DNA of 17,020 nt from Planctomycetaceae bacterium UBA4732 (GCA_002404095.1 DHJA01000005.1:1-17020); one strand, 5' to 3'; counted from the stretch's first letter, positions 1 through 7,553 are shown. A program made the numbers and translations. The notes: generated from the sequence alone by a model not told the origin.

Positions 1-58
1 GGCGGGGAGACCCCGCCCCTACGATGGTTTTCGTGCGTAGGGGCGGGGTCTCCCCGCC
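1..58. repeat. Large nested palindrome after the kinase gene
   Basis: Positions 1-23 and 36-58 are perfect reverse complements (23-bp stem, 12-nt loop). Each arm is itself a small palindrome: GGCGGGG-AGA-CCCCGCC at 1-17 and GGCGGGG-TCT-CCCCGCC at 42-58. The DNA can therefore fold as one long hairpin or two short ones. It lies 14 nt downstream of the histidine kinase stop codon, so it could end that transcript, but there is no T-tract. It may equally be a dispersed intergenic repeat of the genome; copy number cannot be seen here. Confidence 0.8.
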
Positions 59-72
59 CTTTCGGAGCAGAC

Positions 73-783
73 TCAACGCTCTTCGCGCTTCTTCCACGTG
101 ATGCGTAAGAGAAAGCCGCCGCCCGCCCGCGGCGCGACGCGCAACGCGCCGTCCAGCTGCCGAAGTAGGGATTGCCCGGCCAACTGTTCCAGGTCGCCAA
201 GTCGTCCCCACAGGACGGCGCCGTCAATCGGCGCGGTCAGGCTCTCATCGCTCTCGATGAGCAGCTGCACATCACCATTCTCCCCGCACGTGCGCACTCG
301 AAGCGCTGACGGCGCATCGCCGGAAGCGGCCGACAGCAGCAGGCGGACCATTTGTTTCACGGCCGAGGAGACGCCTCGAAGGCACGGGAGGGGTTGGCCG
401 CCGGGAACCCATTGGACCCTGGCGGCGAGGGCGGGTTGCTCGCCCAACACCTCGTAAATGGCGCGGTTCAAATCGACGGGATAATAACTCTTGGCGCGTT
501 CGCCGGAAACCTGGGCCAACGTGCGCAACAGGCCGGTCGATTGGTTGGCCTGCCGGCGGATCACGTCCAAGGCCGGATGAAACTGCTCGTCCACTTGCAG
601 TTGCAAGACCGACGCCTGAAGGACCACCGTATTGAGCAAATTGTTCAGCTCGTGGGCCAGGCCGACGGCGGCCTGGCCTGCCAAGGCGAAGCCGGCGAAC
701 TCGTCGCGTTCGCGCTCGGCCGCCTCGCGGCGCCTTGTCTCTTCCTCCAACCGCCGCCGCAGATCGGGCAACGACGCATCCAT
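73..783 (-). CDS. Histidine kinase-like protein with degenerate ATPase domain
   Basis: A soluble sensor-kinase-like protein of 236 aa. Residues about 8-30 are charged and likely coiled coil. The H-box is GLAHELNNLLN with the phospho-acceptor His at residue 44. The C-terminal half aligns in layout with a HATPase domain, but the usual N-box asparagine stretch is replaced by a V-K-Q-M-V-R-L-L-L-S-A-A-S segment, and clear G1/G2 boxes are weak. ATP binding may therefore be impaired. There is no membrane segment. I chose the start at 783 (ATG) because GGGAAGGG lies about 9 nt upstream; an in-frame start at 810 would add nine residues. It follows the NtrC-type regulator gene by about 60 nt on the same strand, so it is probably its partner, either as kinase, phosphatase or phosphotransfer scaffold. 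Family is fairly sure; activity is not. Confidence 0.8.
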   Translation of the reverse strand: MDASLPDLRRRLEEETRRREAAERERDEFAGFALAGQAAVGLAHELNNLLNTVVLQASVLQLQVDEQFHPALDVIRRQANQSTGLLRTLAQVSGERAKSYYPVDLNRAIYEVLGEQPALAARVQWVPGGQPLPCLRGVSSAVKQMVRLLLSAASGDAPSALRVRTCGENGDVQLLIESDESLTAPIDGAVLWGRLGDLEQLAGQSLLRQLDGALRVAPRAGGGFLLRITWKKREER

Positions 784-846
784 GTCGCACCACCCTTCCC
801 TCGATTGCATCGAACTCCGGGCGCTTACGCGACCCGGCTCGCCAAG

Positions 847-2244
847 TTACTCTTCCTTAAAAGGCTCTTTTTTGATCTCATATTCCGCCAGCTTCGCGGA
901 GACGCTGCGCCGCGACATGCCGCAGATCTTGGCGCAACGGCCCACGTTGCCCCGACTCTTTTTCAGCGCCCGTAACAGGTATTGCCGCTCTAAATTGACC
1001 GTCATTTCACGCAGCAGTTCCGGCAGCGGTCGGCTCAGGTCGATTGACAGGGAAGCCGCGCCCGTCCGGGGAGCCGTCACCTCAAGCGGTAGGTTCTCCG
1101 CTTCAATGCTCGAGCCGCGCACCGTCACGCAGGCGTGTTCGATGGCGTTCTCTAGTTCGCGGATGTTGCCCGGCCAGGAATGTTTCAGGAGCTTTTCCAT
1201 CGCCTCCGGTGAAATAGTCCGGGCGGCCTCGCCGCGGCGCGCGTACTTGGCGGTGAAGTGCGTCGCCAGGAGCGGAATATCCTCGGGGCGCTCGTGCAAC
1301 GGCGGCAGCTCGATCTTCACGACGTTCAGCCGATAATACAGATCCTCGCGGAACTTCCCCTGACGAACGAGCTTCGTCAGCTTGCGGTTGGTGGCGGCGA
1401 TGACGCGCACATCCACTTCAATGGCATTAGACCCGCCGAGTCGCTCAAAACGTCGCTCCTGAAGGACGCGCAACAGCTTGGCCTGCATGGCCGGCGGAAT
1501 GTCGCCCACCTCGTCGAGGAAGAGCGTACCGCCGTCGGCGTGCTCGAAGCGGCCCTTGCGTTGGCCAATGGCGCCGGTGAACGACCCCTTTTCGTGGCCG
1601 AATAGTTCGCTTTCCAGCAGCGTTTCCGGCAGGGCCGCGCAGTTGATGGCGACGAAATCGCCGGATCGCAGCGACGCCGACGAATCATGGATGGCGCGGG
1701 CGACTTGCTCCTTTCCGGTTCCCGTTTCTCCTTCAATCAACACCGTGGTGGTGGTCTGGGCCACGCTGCGGATCAGCTCAAAGACGGCGTGCATCTTCGG
1801 ATTGGCACTGAGGACGTTGTGAAAAGAGAACTGTTTTTGCAGCTTCCCGCGCAGCTGGATCACCTCGTCCTGCAACGTGCGCTCGCGCAGCACGCGCTCG
1901 ATCACCAGGCGCAGATGGTCCACGTCCACCGGCTTGGTCAGAAAGTCGTAGGCGCCCATGCGCATCGCCTTGACCGCCATGTCGATGCTGCCGTAGCCGC
2001 TCATGACGATCACGGTGACGGGGAGTTTTCGTTGCTGAATGCTCTCGATCAGACGCATTCCGTCGAGGTGCGGCATCTGCAAGTCGGTCAACAGGACGCT
2101 GTAACTTTTCTGGGTAAGCGCCTGGAGCGCCGCCTTGCCGTCTCCGACGGTGTCCACCGCGAGGTCTTCTCCGGCTTCCAACAAGGTGCGCAGTTGCTCG
2201 CAGGTCGTTTTCGAGTCCTCGGCGATCAGGATGCGCCTTTCCAT
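847..2244 (-). CDS. NtrC-family sigma54-dependent response regulator
   Basis: A 465-aa transcription activator with all three expected domains. The receiver domain (about 1-120) has the acidic pair E9-D10, phospho-acceptor D54 in TDLQMP, S82 and K104 in LTKP. The AAA+ sigma54-interaction domain (about 140-370) has Walker A GETGTGKE at 172-179, the sigma54 loop as GSFTGA at 220-225 (the common form is GAFTGA), and Walker B FLDE at 242-245. A Fis-type helix-turn-helix closes the protein ([20 protein letters not shown]). When phosphorylated such proteins hydrolyse ATP to open sigma54 promoters. The start at 2244 has GAGGG 4 nt upstream. It is transcribed before the kinase-like gene ending at 73. 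Targets are unknown; no -24/-12 site was recognised nearby. Confidence 0.95.
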   Translation of the reverse strand: MERRILIAEDSKTTCEQLRTLLEAGEDLAVDTVGDGKAALQALTQKSYSVLLTDLQMPHLDGMRLIESIQQRKLPVTVIVMSGYGSIDMAVKAMRMGAYDFLTKPVDVDHLRLVIERVLRERTLQDEVIQLRGKLQKQFSFHNVLSANPKMHAVFELIRSVAQTTTTVLIEGETGTGKEQVARAIHDSSASLRSGDFVAINCAALPETLLESELFGHEKGSFTGAIGQRKGRFEHADGGTLFLDEVGDIPPAMQAKLLRVLQERRFERLGGSNAIEVDVRVIAATNRKLTKLVRQGKFREDLYYRLNVVKIELPPLHERPEDIPLLATHFTAKYARRGEAARTISPEAMEKLLKHSWPGNIRELENAIEHACVTVRGSSIEAENLPLEVTAPRTGAASLSIDLSRPLPELLREMTVNLERQYLLRALKKSRGNVGRCAKICGMSRRSVSAKLAEYEIKKEPFKEE

Positions 2245-2334
2245 TCAGCCCTCGACCGACGTAGTGGGAAATATAGTGCAGATTACGGGGAAAAGGACTG
2301 CATGACAAGCGCATGGAAAACACAGCCCGCTGCG

Positions 2335-3801
2335 TTAAACGAGAATATCCGTAAGGACGCGACCGTGTACATCCGTCAAGCGGCGTTCGATGCCGTTATG
2401 GTAGAACGTGAGCCGCTCGTGTTCCAGGCCGAGTAGGTGCAAAATGGTAGCGTGGAAGTCGTAAATCGTGGCGACGTTTTCGACGGCCCTGTAACCGAAC
2501 TCATCGGTGGCGCCGTAGCTGAACGCCTTCTTGACGCCGGCGCCGGCCAGCCAGACCGTGAAGCCTTTGGGATTGTGGTCGCGGCCCTGCGCCCCTTGCT
2601 GGAACGTCGGCATCCGCCCGAACTCCGTGGACCATACGACCAGCGTATCATCGAGCAAACCGCGCGCTTTAAGGTCCGTTAGCAGCGCCGCGGCCGGCCG
2701 GTCCAGAATCGGGCCGTGCTTATCGTAGTCGGTCTTGAGCTGCCTATGGCCGTCCCAATTGCCGACGCCTTCGCCCATCGCGTAGGCGCCGTTGAACAGC
2801 TGCACGAAACGGACGCCGCGCTCGAGCAGTCGCCGGGCCAGCAAGCAGTTGCGCGCGAAGCCGGCGAGGGTGGGATTTGCGTCGCCGGTGCCGTACAGGT
2901 CATGGATGGTTTGCGGCTCACGCGACAGGTCGCTCACCTCCGGGGCGCTCAACTGCATCCGCGCGGCCAACTCATAGGAAGCGATGCGGGCGCTCAATTC
3001 CGTGTCGCCGGGGTTGCGCTTCAGGTGTTCGTCATTGAGGACTTTGAGAAAGTCGCGCACGTCGCGCTCGGCGTTTGGGCTTACCTGAGCCGGCCGTCGC
3101 AGGTTGGGAATCGGTTTGTCGGCGGAGAAGGCCGTGCCTTGAAAGACGGCAGGCAGGAAGCCGTTGCTCCAGTTGGCCGGCCCCATTTGCGGTACGCCGC
3201 GCGGGTCGGGGATAGCCACGAACGCCGGCAGCTCCTTGTTCTCGGAGCCGAGCGCGTAGCTGACCCAGGCGCCCGTGCTGGGGAAACCTTCCTGGGTGAA
3301 GCCGGTGTTCATCTGCGCTTCGGCCGGGCCGTGCGTATTCGCCTTGGCGGTCATCGAATGGAGGAAACACATTTCGTCGGCGAGATCGGCCAGCTTCGGC
3401 AATAGGTCCGAGACGTATTTGCCGCTCTGGCCGCGCTGTTTGAAGGCGTAAGGGCTTTTCGTCAAATTGCCGTTGGCGCCCTGGAAGGTGACAAGCCCCT
3501 CGCCGCCCGGCATCGGTTGGCCGTGGCGCTTGACCAGTTCCGGCTTATAGTCCCAGGTGTCGAGGTGACTGCACGCCCCTGAACAGAAGATATGAACGAT
3601 CCGCTTTGCCTTGGCGGGAAAATGCGGCTCGCGCGACGCCAACGGCGCTTCGGGAAGGATCTTGGGCCGCCACGGCGCGCGTTCCTGGGCGGAGGCTTGC
3701 TCCGCCAGCAGACTGAGTAGGGCGACGCCGCCGAGTCCCGTGCCCAGGTTGGCAAGGAAGCCGCGACGGTCGAGGAGATGAAGGCCGGCCAGCGAAGGCA
3801 T
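2335..3801 (-). CDS. DUF1501 family protein, Tat-exported
   Basis: A 488-aa member of the DUF1501 family, which has an alkaline-phosphatase/sulfatase-like fold and is strongly expanded in planctomycetes; its substrate is not established. The N-terminus carries a twin-arginine signal (DRRGFL at 11-16, then a hydrophobic run to about residue 38 ending ASA-QE). Family motifs include [12 protein letters not shown] at 73-84, STEFGR and GRDHNPKGF in the last quarter, all probable metal or active-site positions. The length is normal. The start is secured by AGGAGG at 3810-3815, 8 nt before the ATG. It begins 18 nt after the stop of the upstream PDZ protease gene, so the three minus-strand genes from 5537 form one operon. 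In most planctomycetes DUF1501 follows a DUF1549/DUF1553 cytochrome-type gene; that partner is absent here. Confidence 0.93.
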   Translation of the reverse strand: MPSLAGLHLLDRRGFLANLGTGLGGVALLSLLAEQASAQERAPWRPKILPEAPLASREPHFPAKAKRIVHIFCSGACSHLDTWDYKPELVKRHGQPMPGGEGLVTFQGANGNLTKSPYAFKQRGQSGKYVSDLLPKLADLADEMCFLHSMTAKANTHGPAEAQMNTGFTQEGFPSTGAWVSYALGSENKELPAFVAIPDPRGVPQMGPANWSNGFLPAVFQGTAFSADKPIPNLRRPAQVSPNAERDVRDFLKVLNDEHLKRNPGDTELSARIASYELAARMQLSAPEVSDLSREPQTIHDLYGTGDANPTLAGFARNCLLARRLLERGVRFVQLFNGAYAMGEGVGNWDGHRQLKTDYDKHGPILDRPAAALLTDLKARGLLDDTLVVWSTEFGRMPTFQQGAQGRDHNPKGFTVWLAGAGVKKAFSYGATDEFGYRAVENVATIYDFHATILHLLGLEHERLTFYHNGIERRLTDVHGRVLTDILV

Positions 3802-3819
3802 AGGGTTTTCCTCCTGGTT

Positions 3820-4671
3820 CTACATCCCCGCGGCGGGTTTGACCTTGAGCGTGAGTTCCTTGCCGCCGCGCTTGATGACGACAGGCGCCGTTTCGCCCGG
3901 CTTGGCGTAACCGGCCGCCATATACAGATCGACGAGGCTGTCGGTCCAACGGCCGTCCAGCGTCAGCAGGCGGTCGCCGGCCTTCAGGCCGGCCTCCGCC
4001 GCCGGGCTGTCCGGCAGGACGCTTTTAATCGTTATGCCATCTTCCTTGTCGCCCGCACTCTTAGCGGCAATCATGCCCCACTGCGCGGCTGGCGCCAACA
4101 TTTTCGGTACGCCCGAGCTGGCCTCCGTGATAGCCGTCATCATCGCCTTCATCACGTCCGGCGGCTTGAAACCGTTGGGCAAGAGCGTCACCGTCTTGGC
4201 CTGGTAATCCAGGGTCATTTTGAAACGCGCGAAGAACGGGAAGCCGACGATGCCATTGATCGGCCCGCCCAGCTTTTTCTCAAACGCCCTCGAGATCGCC
4301 TCGACCGTCGGATGGTCCATGACGATGGCCGTCATGTCCGAGACCTTTTGGTCGCCGACCTGAAGCTCCTTGACCTTGACCTCGCCCTTCGAGCCGAAAA
4401 AAGTGAATAACGGCTCCGGAGTGTCCTTGAGCAGCCCCGCCGCCTTGGCCACCTTGTTGTCGAGCAGCGTAATCGGGGCGCCGGTGTCGAAGATGAGCCG
4501 GTAGGGGCCTTGGCCGTTGACCTTGACCATGACGGCCATGTGGCCGCTCGGCAGCAACTCGAACGGCACGACCGTCGCCTTGGCCGGCGCCTCAATCCTG
4601 GGCGATTCCGCATGGGCGGCGGCCGTCAGGCAAGCGAGGAGCAGGGCCGACGCGAAGAGAAGTCGTTTCAT
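3820..4671 (-). CDS. Exported retropepsin-like aspartyl protease with PDZ domain
   Basis: A 283-aa exported protein. Residues 1-21 are a Sec signal peptide (cleavage after AHA). A pepsin/retropepsin-like domain follows, with the catalytic-type motif FDTGAP at 61-66 and a second fold marker GIVGFPFF near 140-150. A PDZ domain occupies about 200-280 (DSPAAEAGLKAGDRLLTLDG). Only one DTG is present, as in single-domain retropepsins, which dimerise. The expected role is periplasmic peptide or peptidoglycan-linked proteolysis with PDZ substrate capture; the substrate is unknown. The gene starts 2 nt after the stop of its upstream paralogue, so translation is probably coupled, and its own ribosome site (GGAGAGGG) overlaps the end of that gene. 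It precedes DUF1501 by 18 nt. Confidence 0.88.
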   Translation of the reverse strand: MKRLLFASALLLACLTAAAHAESPRIEAPAKATVVPFELLPSGHMAVMVKVNGQGPYRLIFDTGAPITLLDNKVAKAAGLLKDTPEPLFTFFGSKGEVKVKELQVGDQKVSDMTAIVMDHPTVEAISRAFEKKLGGPINGIVGFPFFARFKMTLDYQAKTVTLLPNGFKPPDVMKAMMTAITEASSGVPKMLAPAAQWGMIAAKSAGDKEDGITIKSVLPDSPAAEAGLKAGDRLLTLDGRWTDSLVDLYMAAGYAKPGETAPVVIKRGGKELTLKVKPAAGM

Positions 4672-4673
4672 GG

Positions 4674-5537
4674 TTACAGGCCCTCTCCGGTCTTAAAACT
4701 GATCTCAATAGGTTCTTTTTCATCGCCGCGTTGAACGGTAAGTTTGACCGCCTCGTCGCCCGTTAGCTTCCGCGCGAACCGCCGCACGTCTTCGACGTTC
4801 TGAACAGTGCGGCCTGTGAAGCGCGTCACCCGATCACCCGCCTTCAGGCCGGCCTTCGCCGCCGGCCCATCCGCAAGCACCGACTTTACTACAGGATATT
4901 CCATGCCTTCTTTATCTTCCAAATCGACGCCGAAGAAGCCGCGAAAGGTATAGTCCGGCTCCGCCTTGGCGCCCGAGAGCATACCGAGAAATTTCATGAG
5001 CTGCCCCATGACCTCCAAGCCGCCCGCCCCGCCGCCGCCGTTGCCGACGCGCTTCGGTTCGTCCGGCTTGTAGTCCAGCGGGGTCCAGATCATCTTGTCC
5101 TTGGTGAAGTCGATTTCCATGCGGTAATGCGCCAGGATGTTGTAGCCGATCATGCCGTGCAGCTCGACGCCGGCGAGGCCGAGGCCGTTCATGCCGTCCA
5201 ACTGAAACGGCTTTTCGACGCGGCCGTCCGCATTTTTCAGCACCACGCCGCCCTCGATCTCGAACCTGTCAAAGACGCCCCAGCCTTTGGCGTCGGCGTC
5301 AACGCCGGCCTTCTTGGCCGCGTCCGGCGCGATGAACAGGGCGGGCGCCCCAGTGTCGAGGATGAAGTTGAACGGGCCTTTGCCGTTGATCTTGGCGCGG
5401 ACGACGATGTGCTTGACGGCCGTGAGTCGGTAGGGGACTTCATAGGATTTGGCGACCGGCTTGGGCGGCGCGTCGCCTCGCGCCCGAGGGGCGAGACACA
5501 GAACCGCCAGAGCGGCGCAAGGCCAAAACGATTTCAT
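4674..5537 (-). CDS. Exported retropepsin-like aspartyl protease with PDZ domain (paralogue)
   Basis: A 287-aa paralogue of the next gene, with the same layout: signal peptide at about 1-21 (ARG-DA), retropepsin-like domain with LDTGAP at 60-65 and GMIGYNIL at 128-135, a Gly-rich linker at 165-173, and a PDZ domain at about 200-285 (DGPAAKAGLKAGDRVTRFTG). The open frame runs upstream to 5726, but the start at 5537 is preferred: it has GGAG 7 nt upstream and gives a clean signal peptide, while the upstream extension reads through a palindrome and a promoter. It is the first gene of the protease-protease-DUF1501 operon. The two proteases differ clearly in sequence, so the duplication is old. 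Family call is firm; substrate unknown. Confidence 0.88.
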   Translation of the reverse strand: MKSFWPCAALAVLCLAPRARGDAPPKPVAKSYEVPYRLTAVKHIVVRAKINGKGPFNFILDTGAPALFIAPDAAKKAGVDADAKGWGVFDRFEIEGGVVLKNADGRVEKPFQLDGMNGLGLAGVELHGMIGYNILAHYRMEIDFTKDKMIWTPLDYKPDEPKRVGNGGGGAGGLEVMGQLMKFLGMLSGAKAEPDYTFRGFFGVDLEDKEGMEYPVVKSVLADGPAAKAGLKAGDRVTRFTGRTVQNVEDVRRFARKLTGDEAVKLTVQRGDEKEPIEISFKTGEGL

Positions 5538-5592
5538 CGAGAAGCTCCAAGGGATGATTCGGGCGGGTGCGGCGTCTGCAAGACCTTGCCGA

Positions 5593-5601
5593 ATTATAGC
5601 A
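5593..5601 (-). promoter_or_regulatory. Extended -10 promoter of the protease/DUF1501 operon
   Basis: On the minus strand the sequence reads TGCTATAAT, a perfect extended -10 element (TGn-TATAAT). It lies about 55 nt upstream of the start at 5537, giving a leader of roughly 50 nt. No good -35 hexamer sits 16-18 nt further upstream, consistent with an extended -10 promoter. Confidence 0.6.
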
Positions 5602-5641
5602 GATGGGCGGATGCGACAGACTCTTGGAGCTTGTTCCGAAA

Positions 5642-5704
5642 GTTTAGCCGCGACCCGAAGGGGGAGCGCGTCTGCTCGCGCTCCCCTTCGGGTCGCGGCT
5701 AAAC
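5642..5704. repeat. Long palindrome upstream of the protease operon
   Basis: The left arm 5642-5670 pairs with the right arm 5677-5704 over about 28 bp with a single extra G in the left arm; the loop is TCTGCT. The arms begin GTTTAGCCGCGACCCG. With no T-tract it is not a classical terminator. It separates the divergent protease operon from the tatA leader and may be a dispersed palindromic repeat. Confidence 0.8.
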
Positions 5705-5932
5705 GACTAAACCACATTTTTCGCAATTCCTCCTTGTCGAACCGAAAGTCCGGCTGCTATACTTGTAGTGTCCACTTGGCTGGATACCCCGCAGGGCGTC
5801 GTTGTTCCGACCCCTCCATCACGCTTCCACCTTCTCATCCTCTGCGGGAGGGCTTCGCGCATGTTTGACGCAACCTGCATTACTTCGTAAGCGACCGGCC
5901 GGCGAATTCCTTCTTGCCCTCCCGTTTTTTCC
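5705..5932. other. Intergenic stretch without a recognised gene
   Basis: No convincing coding sequence is visible between the palindrome and the tatA promoter. A good sigma70-like promoter on the plus strand lies at 5734-5763 (TTGTCG, 18-nt spacer, TATACT). It has no obvious gene directly behind it, so it may be a second tatA promoter with a leader of about 275 nt, or drive a small RNA. Confidence 0.45.
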
Positions 5933-5962
5933 TTGTGTACGAAGGCGAAACACTGGTATAGT
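5933..5962 (+). promoter_or_regulatory. Probable tatA promoter
   Basis: TTGTGT at 5933-5938 and TATAGT at 5957-5962 are separated by 18 nt and resemble a sigma70-type promoter. The likely transcription start near 5969 leaves a leader of about 77 nt before the tatA start codon. Confidence 0.5.
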
Positions 5963-6045
5963 TAGGTGTGGAGCGGCCTACCGGACGTTCACGAAAACCG
6001 ATCCGGCTCCCCGAACCCGCACTTTCACCCGAAGAGGTCGATCCC

Positions 6046-6342
6046 ATGACTCCGTTATTTGGCATGTTCAACCTTGGCCCCACCGAGATGGTCGCCTTGC
6101 TGGTGATCGGCGTACTCTGTTTCGGCAGACGCCTGCCGGAAGTGGGCCGCTATCTCGGCAAAGGCATCGTCGAGTTCAAGAAAGGCATCAAGGGTCTCGA
6201 AGACGACATCGACACCCAGGCGACAGCGCGGCCGGAACAGCCTGCGCTGGAGCAGCCGCGTCCGCCGCAGCGCGTGATGACGTCGGCGCCGAAGTTCGAG
6301 GACGCTCCGATCAACAACATCCAGACCCCGCCGAAGGTCTAA
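6046..6342 (+). CDS. tatA: Twin-arginine translocase subunit TatA/TatE-like
   Basis: A 98-aa TatA/E-type pore subunit of the Tat export system, which moves folded proteins across the cytoplasmic membrane. A short N-terminus leads into a membrane helix (about 12-26, PTEMVALLVIGVLCFG), followed by the family hinge FGRRLPEVGRYLGKG and an amphipathic helix EFKKGIKGLEDD. The tail from residue 58 is Pro/Gln-rich and probably disordered. The ATG at 6046 is preferred over one 26 codons upstream (5968), because AGAGG lies about 8 nt before it and the protein then starts just before the membrane helix as in the family. No tatB or tatC is nearby. The twin-arginine DUF1501 protein in this window is a likely client. 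Confidence 0.92.
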   Translation: MTPLFGMFNLGPTEMVALLVIGVLCFGRRLPEVGRYLGKGIVEFKKGIKGLEDDIDTQATARPEQPALEQPRPPQRVMTSAPKFEDAPINNIQTPPKV

Positions 6343-6370
6343 CGTCTCGGCCGCAGCGGCCGGGCCGTCG

Positions 6371-6407
6371 GACGCGAGACGCGAACCCTTTTCGCGTCTC
6401 GTGCGTC
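6371..6407 (+). terminator. Hairpin downstream of tatA
   Basis: GAGACGCGAA at 6376-6385 pairs with TTCGCGTCTC at 6391-6400 around a CCCTT loop, and GACGC at 6371-6375 extends the stem to 6403-6407 across a 2-nt bulge. It follows the tatA stop by 28 nt. There is no U-tract, so termination is only suggested by position. Confidence 0.45.
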
Positions 6408-6442
6408 TGATACGGCGCATCGTATTCGCGGCAGATTGGATC

Positions 6443-6515
6443 GGGCGGCTAACTCAGCGGCTAGAGTGCCATCCTCACACGGTGGAAGTCACAGGTTCGA
6501 ATCCTGTGCCGCCCA
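6443..6515 (+). tRNA. tRNA-Val (CAC anticodon)
   Basis: A full cloverleaf of 73 nt can be folded. The acceptor GGGCGGC pairs with GCCGCCC; the D stem is ACTC/GAGT; the anticodon stem CCATC/GGTGG encloses the loop CTCACAC with anticodon CAC, reading GUG (Val); the T arm is ACAGG-TTCGAAT-CCTGT; the discriminator is A, with no encoded CCA. An integrase remnant lies 147 nt downstream, so this tRNA is a plausible landing site for the island that follows. No second copy of the tRNA 3' end was found in the window. Confidence 0.93.
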
Positions 6516-6560
6516 ATGAGTTACAGCAAGCGTTGCACGGTACGTTGTACGCTTCGCCTC

Positions 6561-6598
6561 AAAAAAGAACCCCCGTCTGCGGCAACAGCCGGGGGGTC
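6561..6598 (-). terminator. Intrinsic terminator read on the minus strand
   Basis: On the minus strand a GC-rich stem (ACCCCC…GGGGGT, with inner CTG/CAG pairs) is followed directly by TTCTTTTTT. This has the form of a Rho-independent terminator for transcripts coming from the island toward the tRNA. On the plus strand there is no T-run after the stem. Confidence 0.5.
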
Positions 6599-6662
6599 CA
6601 GGTGGCAGACCTTTCAGCCCGCACTTCGGTTCCAGAACTTCTTTCTTGGATCGGAGGGTTGA

Positions 6663-6842
6663 ATGCCACGTTCTCCACGTCCCTGGTATCGCAAATTCGA
6701 CGGCTGGCGGCTGGTTCAGCTCGACGGTAAGCAAATCAAGCTATACTCCGCATGGTCCGGACTGAGACGCTGGATGCAGCGGACAAGGCCATTCGTGGGC
6801 CGGAAGCCGTCGTCAAGCTCAAGCTCCAGAAACGGGGTCTGA
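6663..6842 (+). pseudogene. Integrase N-terminal remnant (tyrosine recombinase-like)
   Basis: The open frame has 59 codons and GGAGGG about 5 nt upstream. Its first ~26 residues (PRSPRPWYRKFDGWRL, then QLDGKQIKL) resemble the start of planctomycete site-specific tyrosine integrases, which open with a PWY/W motif and a DGK-type strand. Homology-like character stops near 6741, where the sequence changes frame and becomes the end of hsdS. No catalytic domain (R-H-R-Y) is present. Its place 147 nt after a tRNA fits an island integrase. The assignment rests on a short N-terminal match and is an inference. Confidence 0.5.
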
Positions 6843-6877
6843 TGCACGACCTGCTGACGGGCCGGGTTCGCGTGTGA
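6743..6877 (+). pseudogene. Type I restriction specificity subunit (HsdS) C-terminal remnant
   Basis: The frame ending with TGA at 6875-6877 reads ETLDAADKAIRGPEAVVKLK and then LQKRGLMHDLLTGRVRV. This is the characteristic C-terminal helix of HsdS, which usually ends KLK-x-KxGLLHDLLT. The frame opens after a stop at 6728-6730 and no start or target-recognition domains are present. It directly abuts the integrase N-terminus, so a deletion probably joined the two. In an intact locus HsdS chooses the DNA target of the type I restriction-modification complex; hsdM and hsdR are not in the window. Confidence 0.72.
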
Positions 6878-6885
6878 GGCAGGCG

Positions 6886-6900
6886 CCGGGGAACTGACGG
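6886..6900 (+). repeat. REP-like partial repeat upstream of the transposase
   Basis: CCGGGGAACTGACGG matches the first part of the REP-like hairpin at 7515-7534 but lacks its right arm. It lies just before the ribosome site of the Y1 transposase. Confidence 0.5.
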
Positions 6901-6917
6901 CCAATGGGAGGGAAATC

Positions 6918-7439
6918 ATGGACCGCGTTTGGCTGTTAACCTGGACAACCTACGGGCAATGGTTGCCCGGCGACCGGCGTGGGTTCGTCGGTGATACGCG
7001 TACGGTAGACTGGGAGAAGATCATTCACAATGCCCCCGGTACATCGTACGATTCGGACTTACCGGCCCTGGCGGCGTATAGTCGTCGAATCATGAAGGGA
7101 GAACCGATCTTGTTACAGACGGCGCAAGCCCCGTTGCTGCTCGAACAATTTCAGGAGACGGCCCGGTATCGCGGTTGGCAATTGCTGGCGGTGGCGATCA
7201 TGGCAAACCACATTCATGTTGTCGTTGGTGTGCCGGGCGATCCAGAGCCGTCTTTCCTGTTACAATCGTTCAAAGAATATGGCAGCCGAAAACTCAACCG
7301 AACATATGGCAAGCCGAGCAACGGCGCCTGGTGGACGGAATCCGGTTCAAAGCGGAAACTGCCCGACGATGCGGCGGTCGCCGCCGTCGTCGCGTATGTC
7401 GAGCAACAAGCGTTCCCGTTGTTGATCTGGCCGGCCTAG
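6918..7439 (+). CDS. REP-associated tyrosine transposase (RAYT, Y1_Tnp/IS200-like)
   Basis: A 173-aa single-strand DNA transposase of the Y1/HUH class. It has the HUH motif as NHIHVVVG (H98 and H100) and the catalytic tyrosine in SFKEYGSRKLN (Y121). The N-terminal MDRVWLLTWTTYGQWLPGDR and the C-terminal WTESGSKRKL…VAYVEQQ are typical of the REP-associated branch, and the length is normal. RAYTs are normally single-copy and process REP palindromes rather than moving as a classical IS. The start has GGGAGGG 5 nt upstream. REP-like elements lie on both sides (6886, 7446, 7515). It sits between the remains of hsdS and ygjP, and unlike these it appears intact. Confidence 0.9.
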   Translation: MDRVWLLTWTTYGQWLPGDRRGFVGDTRTVDWEKIIHNAPGTSYDSDLPALAAYSRRIMKGEPILLQTAQAPLLLEQFQETARYRGWQLLAVAIMANHIHVVVGVPGDPEPSFLLQSFKEYGSRKLNRTYGKPSNGAWWTESGSKRKLPDDAAVAAVVAYVEQQAFPLLIWPA

Positions 7440-7445
7440 CGAGCT

Positions 7446-7461
7446 GGGGACGTCAGTCCCC
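7446..7461 (-). repeat. REP-like hairpin 1 downstream of RAYT
   Basis: A 6-bp stem GGGGAC/GTCCCC around a 4-nt loop. Read on the minus strand it is GGGGACTGACGTCCCC, nearly identical to the element at 7517 in the opposite orientation. Confidence 0.6.
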
Positions 7462-7514
7462 CGGTTGAACAACCCGCGCTGACTTCTCCAATAACTCCGC
7501 TGACCGATCAATCA

Positions 7515-7535
7515 CCGGGGAACTGACGTCCCCCG
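7515..7535 (+). repeat. REP-like hairpin 2 downstream of RAYT
   Basis: The core GGGGAACTGACGTCCCC is the inverse of the element at 7446-7461 with one extra A. The two in opposite orientation, about 53 nt apart, form an arrangement like a bacterial interspersed mosaic element next to a RAYT gene. Confidence 0.6.
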
Positions 7536-7553
7536 CTCGCCGGTGACGCCGCC

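Noticed and set aside
98..457. Plus-strand open frame opposite the histidine kinase
   Set aside because: Antisense shadow of a well-supported kinase gene, with Arg/Ser-rich composition typical of GC-rich antisense frames.
5538..5726. N-terminal extension of the first protease gene
   Set aside because: It reads through the long palindrome and the TATAAT promoter, and the start at 5537 has a ribosome site and signal peptide.
5802..6410. Plus-strand frame overlapping tatA
   Set aside because: It covers tatA in another frame, is Arg-rich and has no family features.
6489..6734. Minus-strand ORF overlapping the tRNA
   Set aside because: It reads antisense through the tRNA and the terminator; such frames ending in AAQDSNL are common tRNA artefacts.
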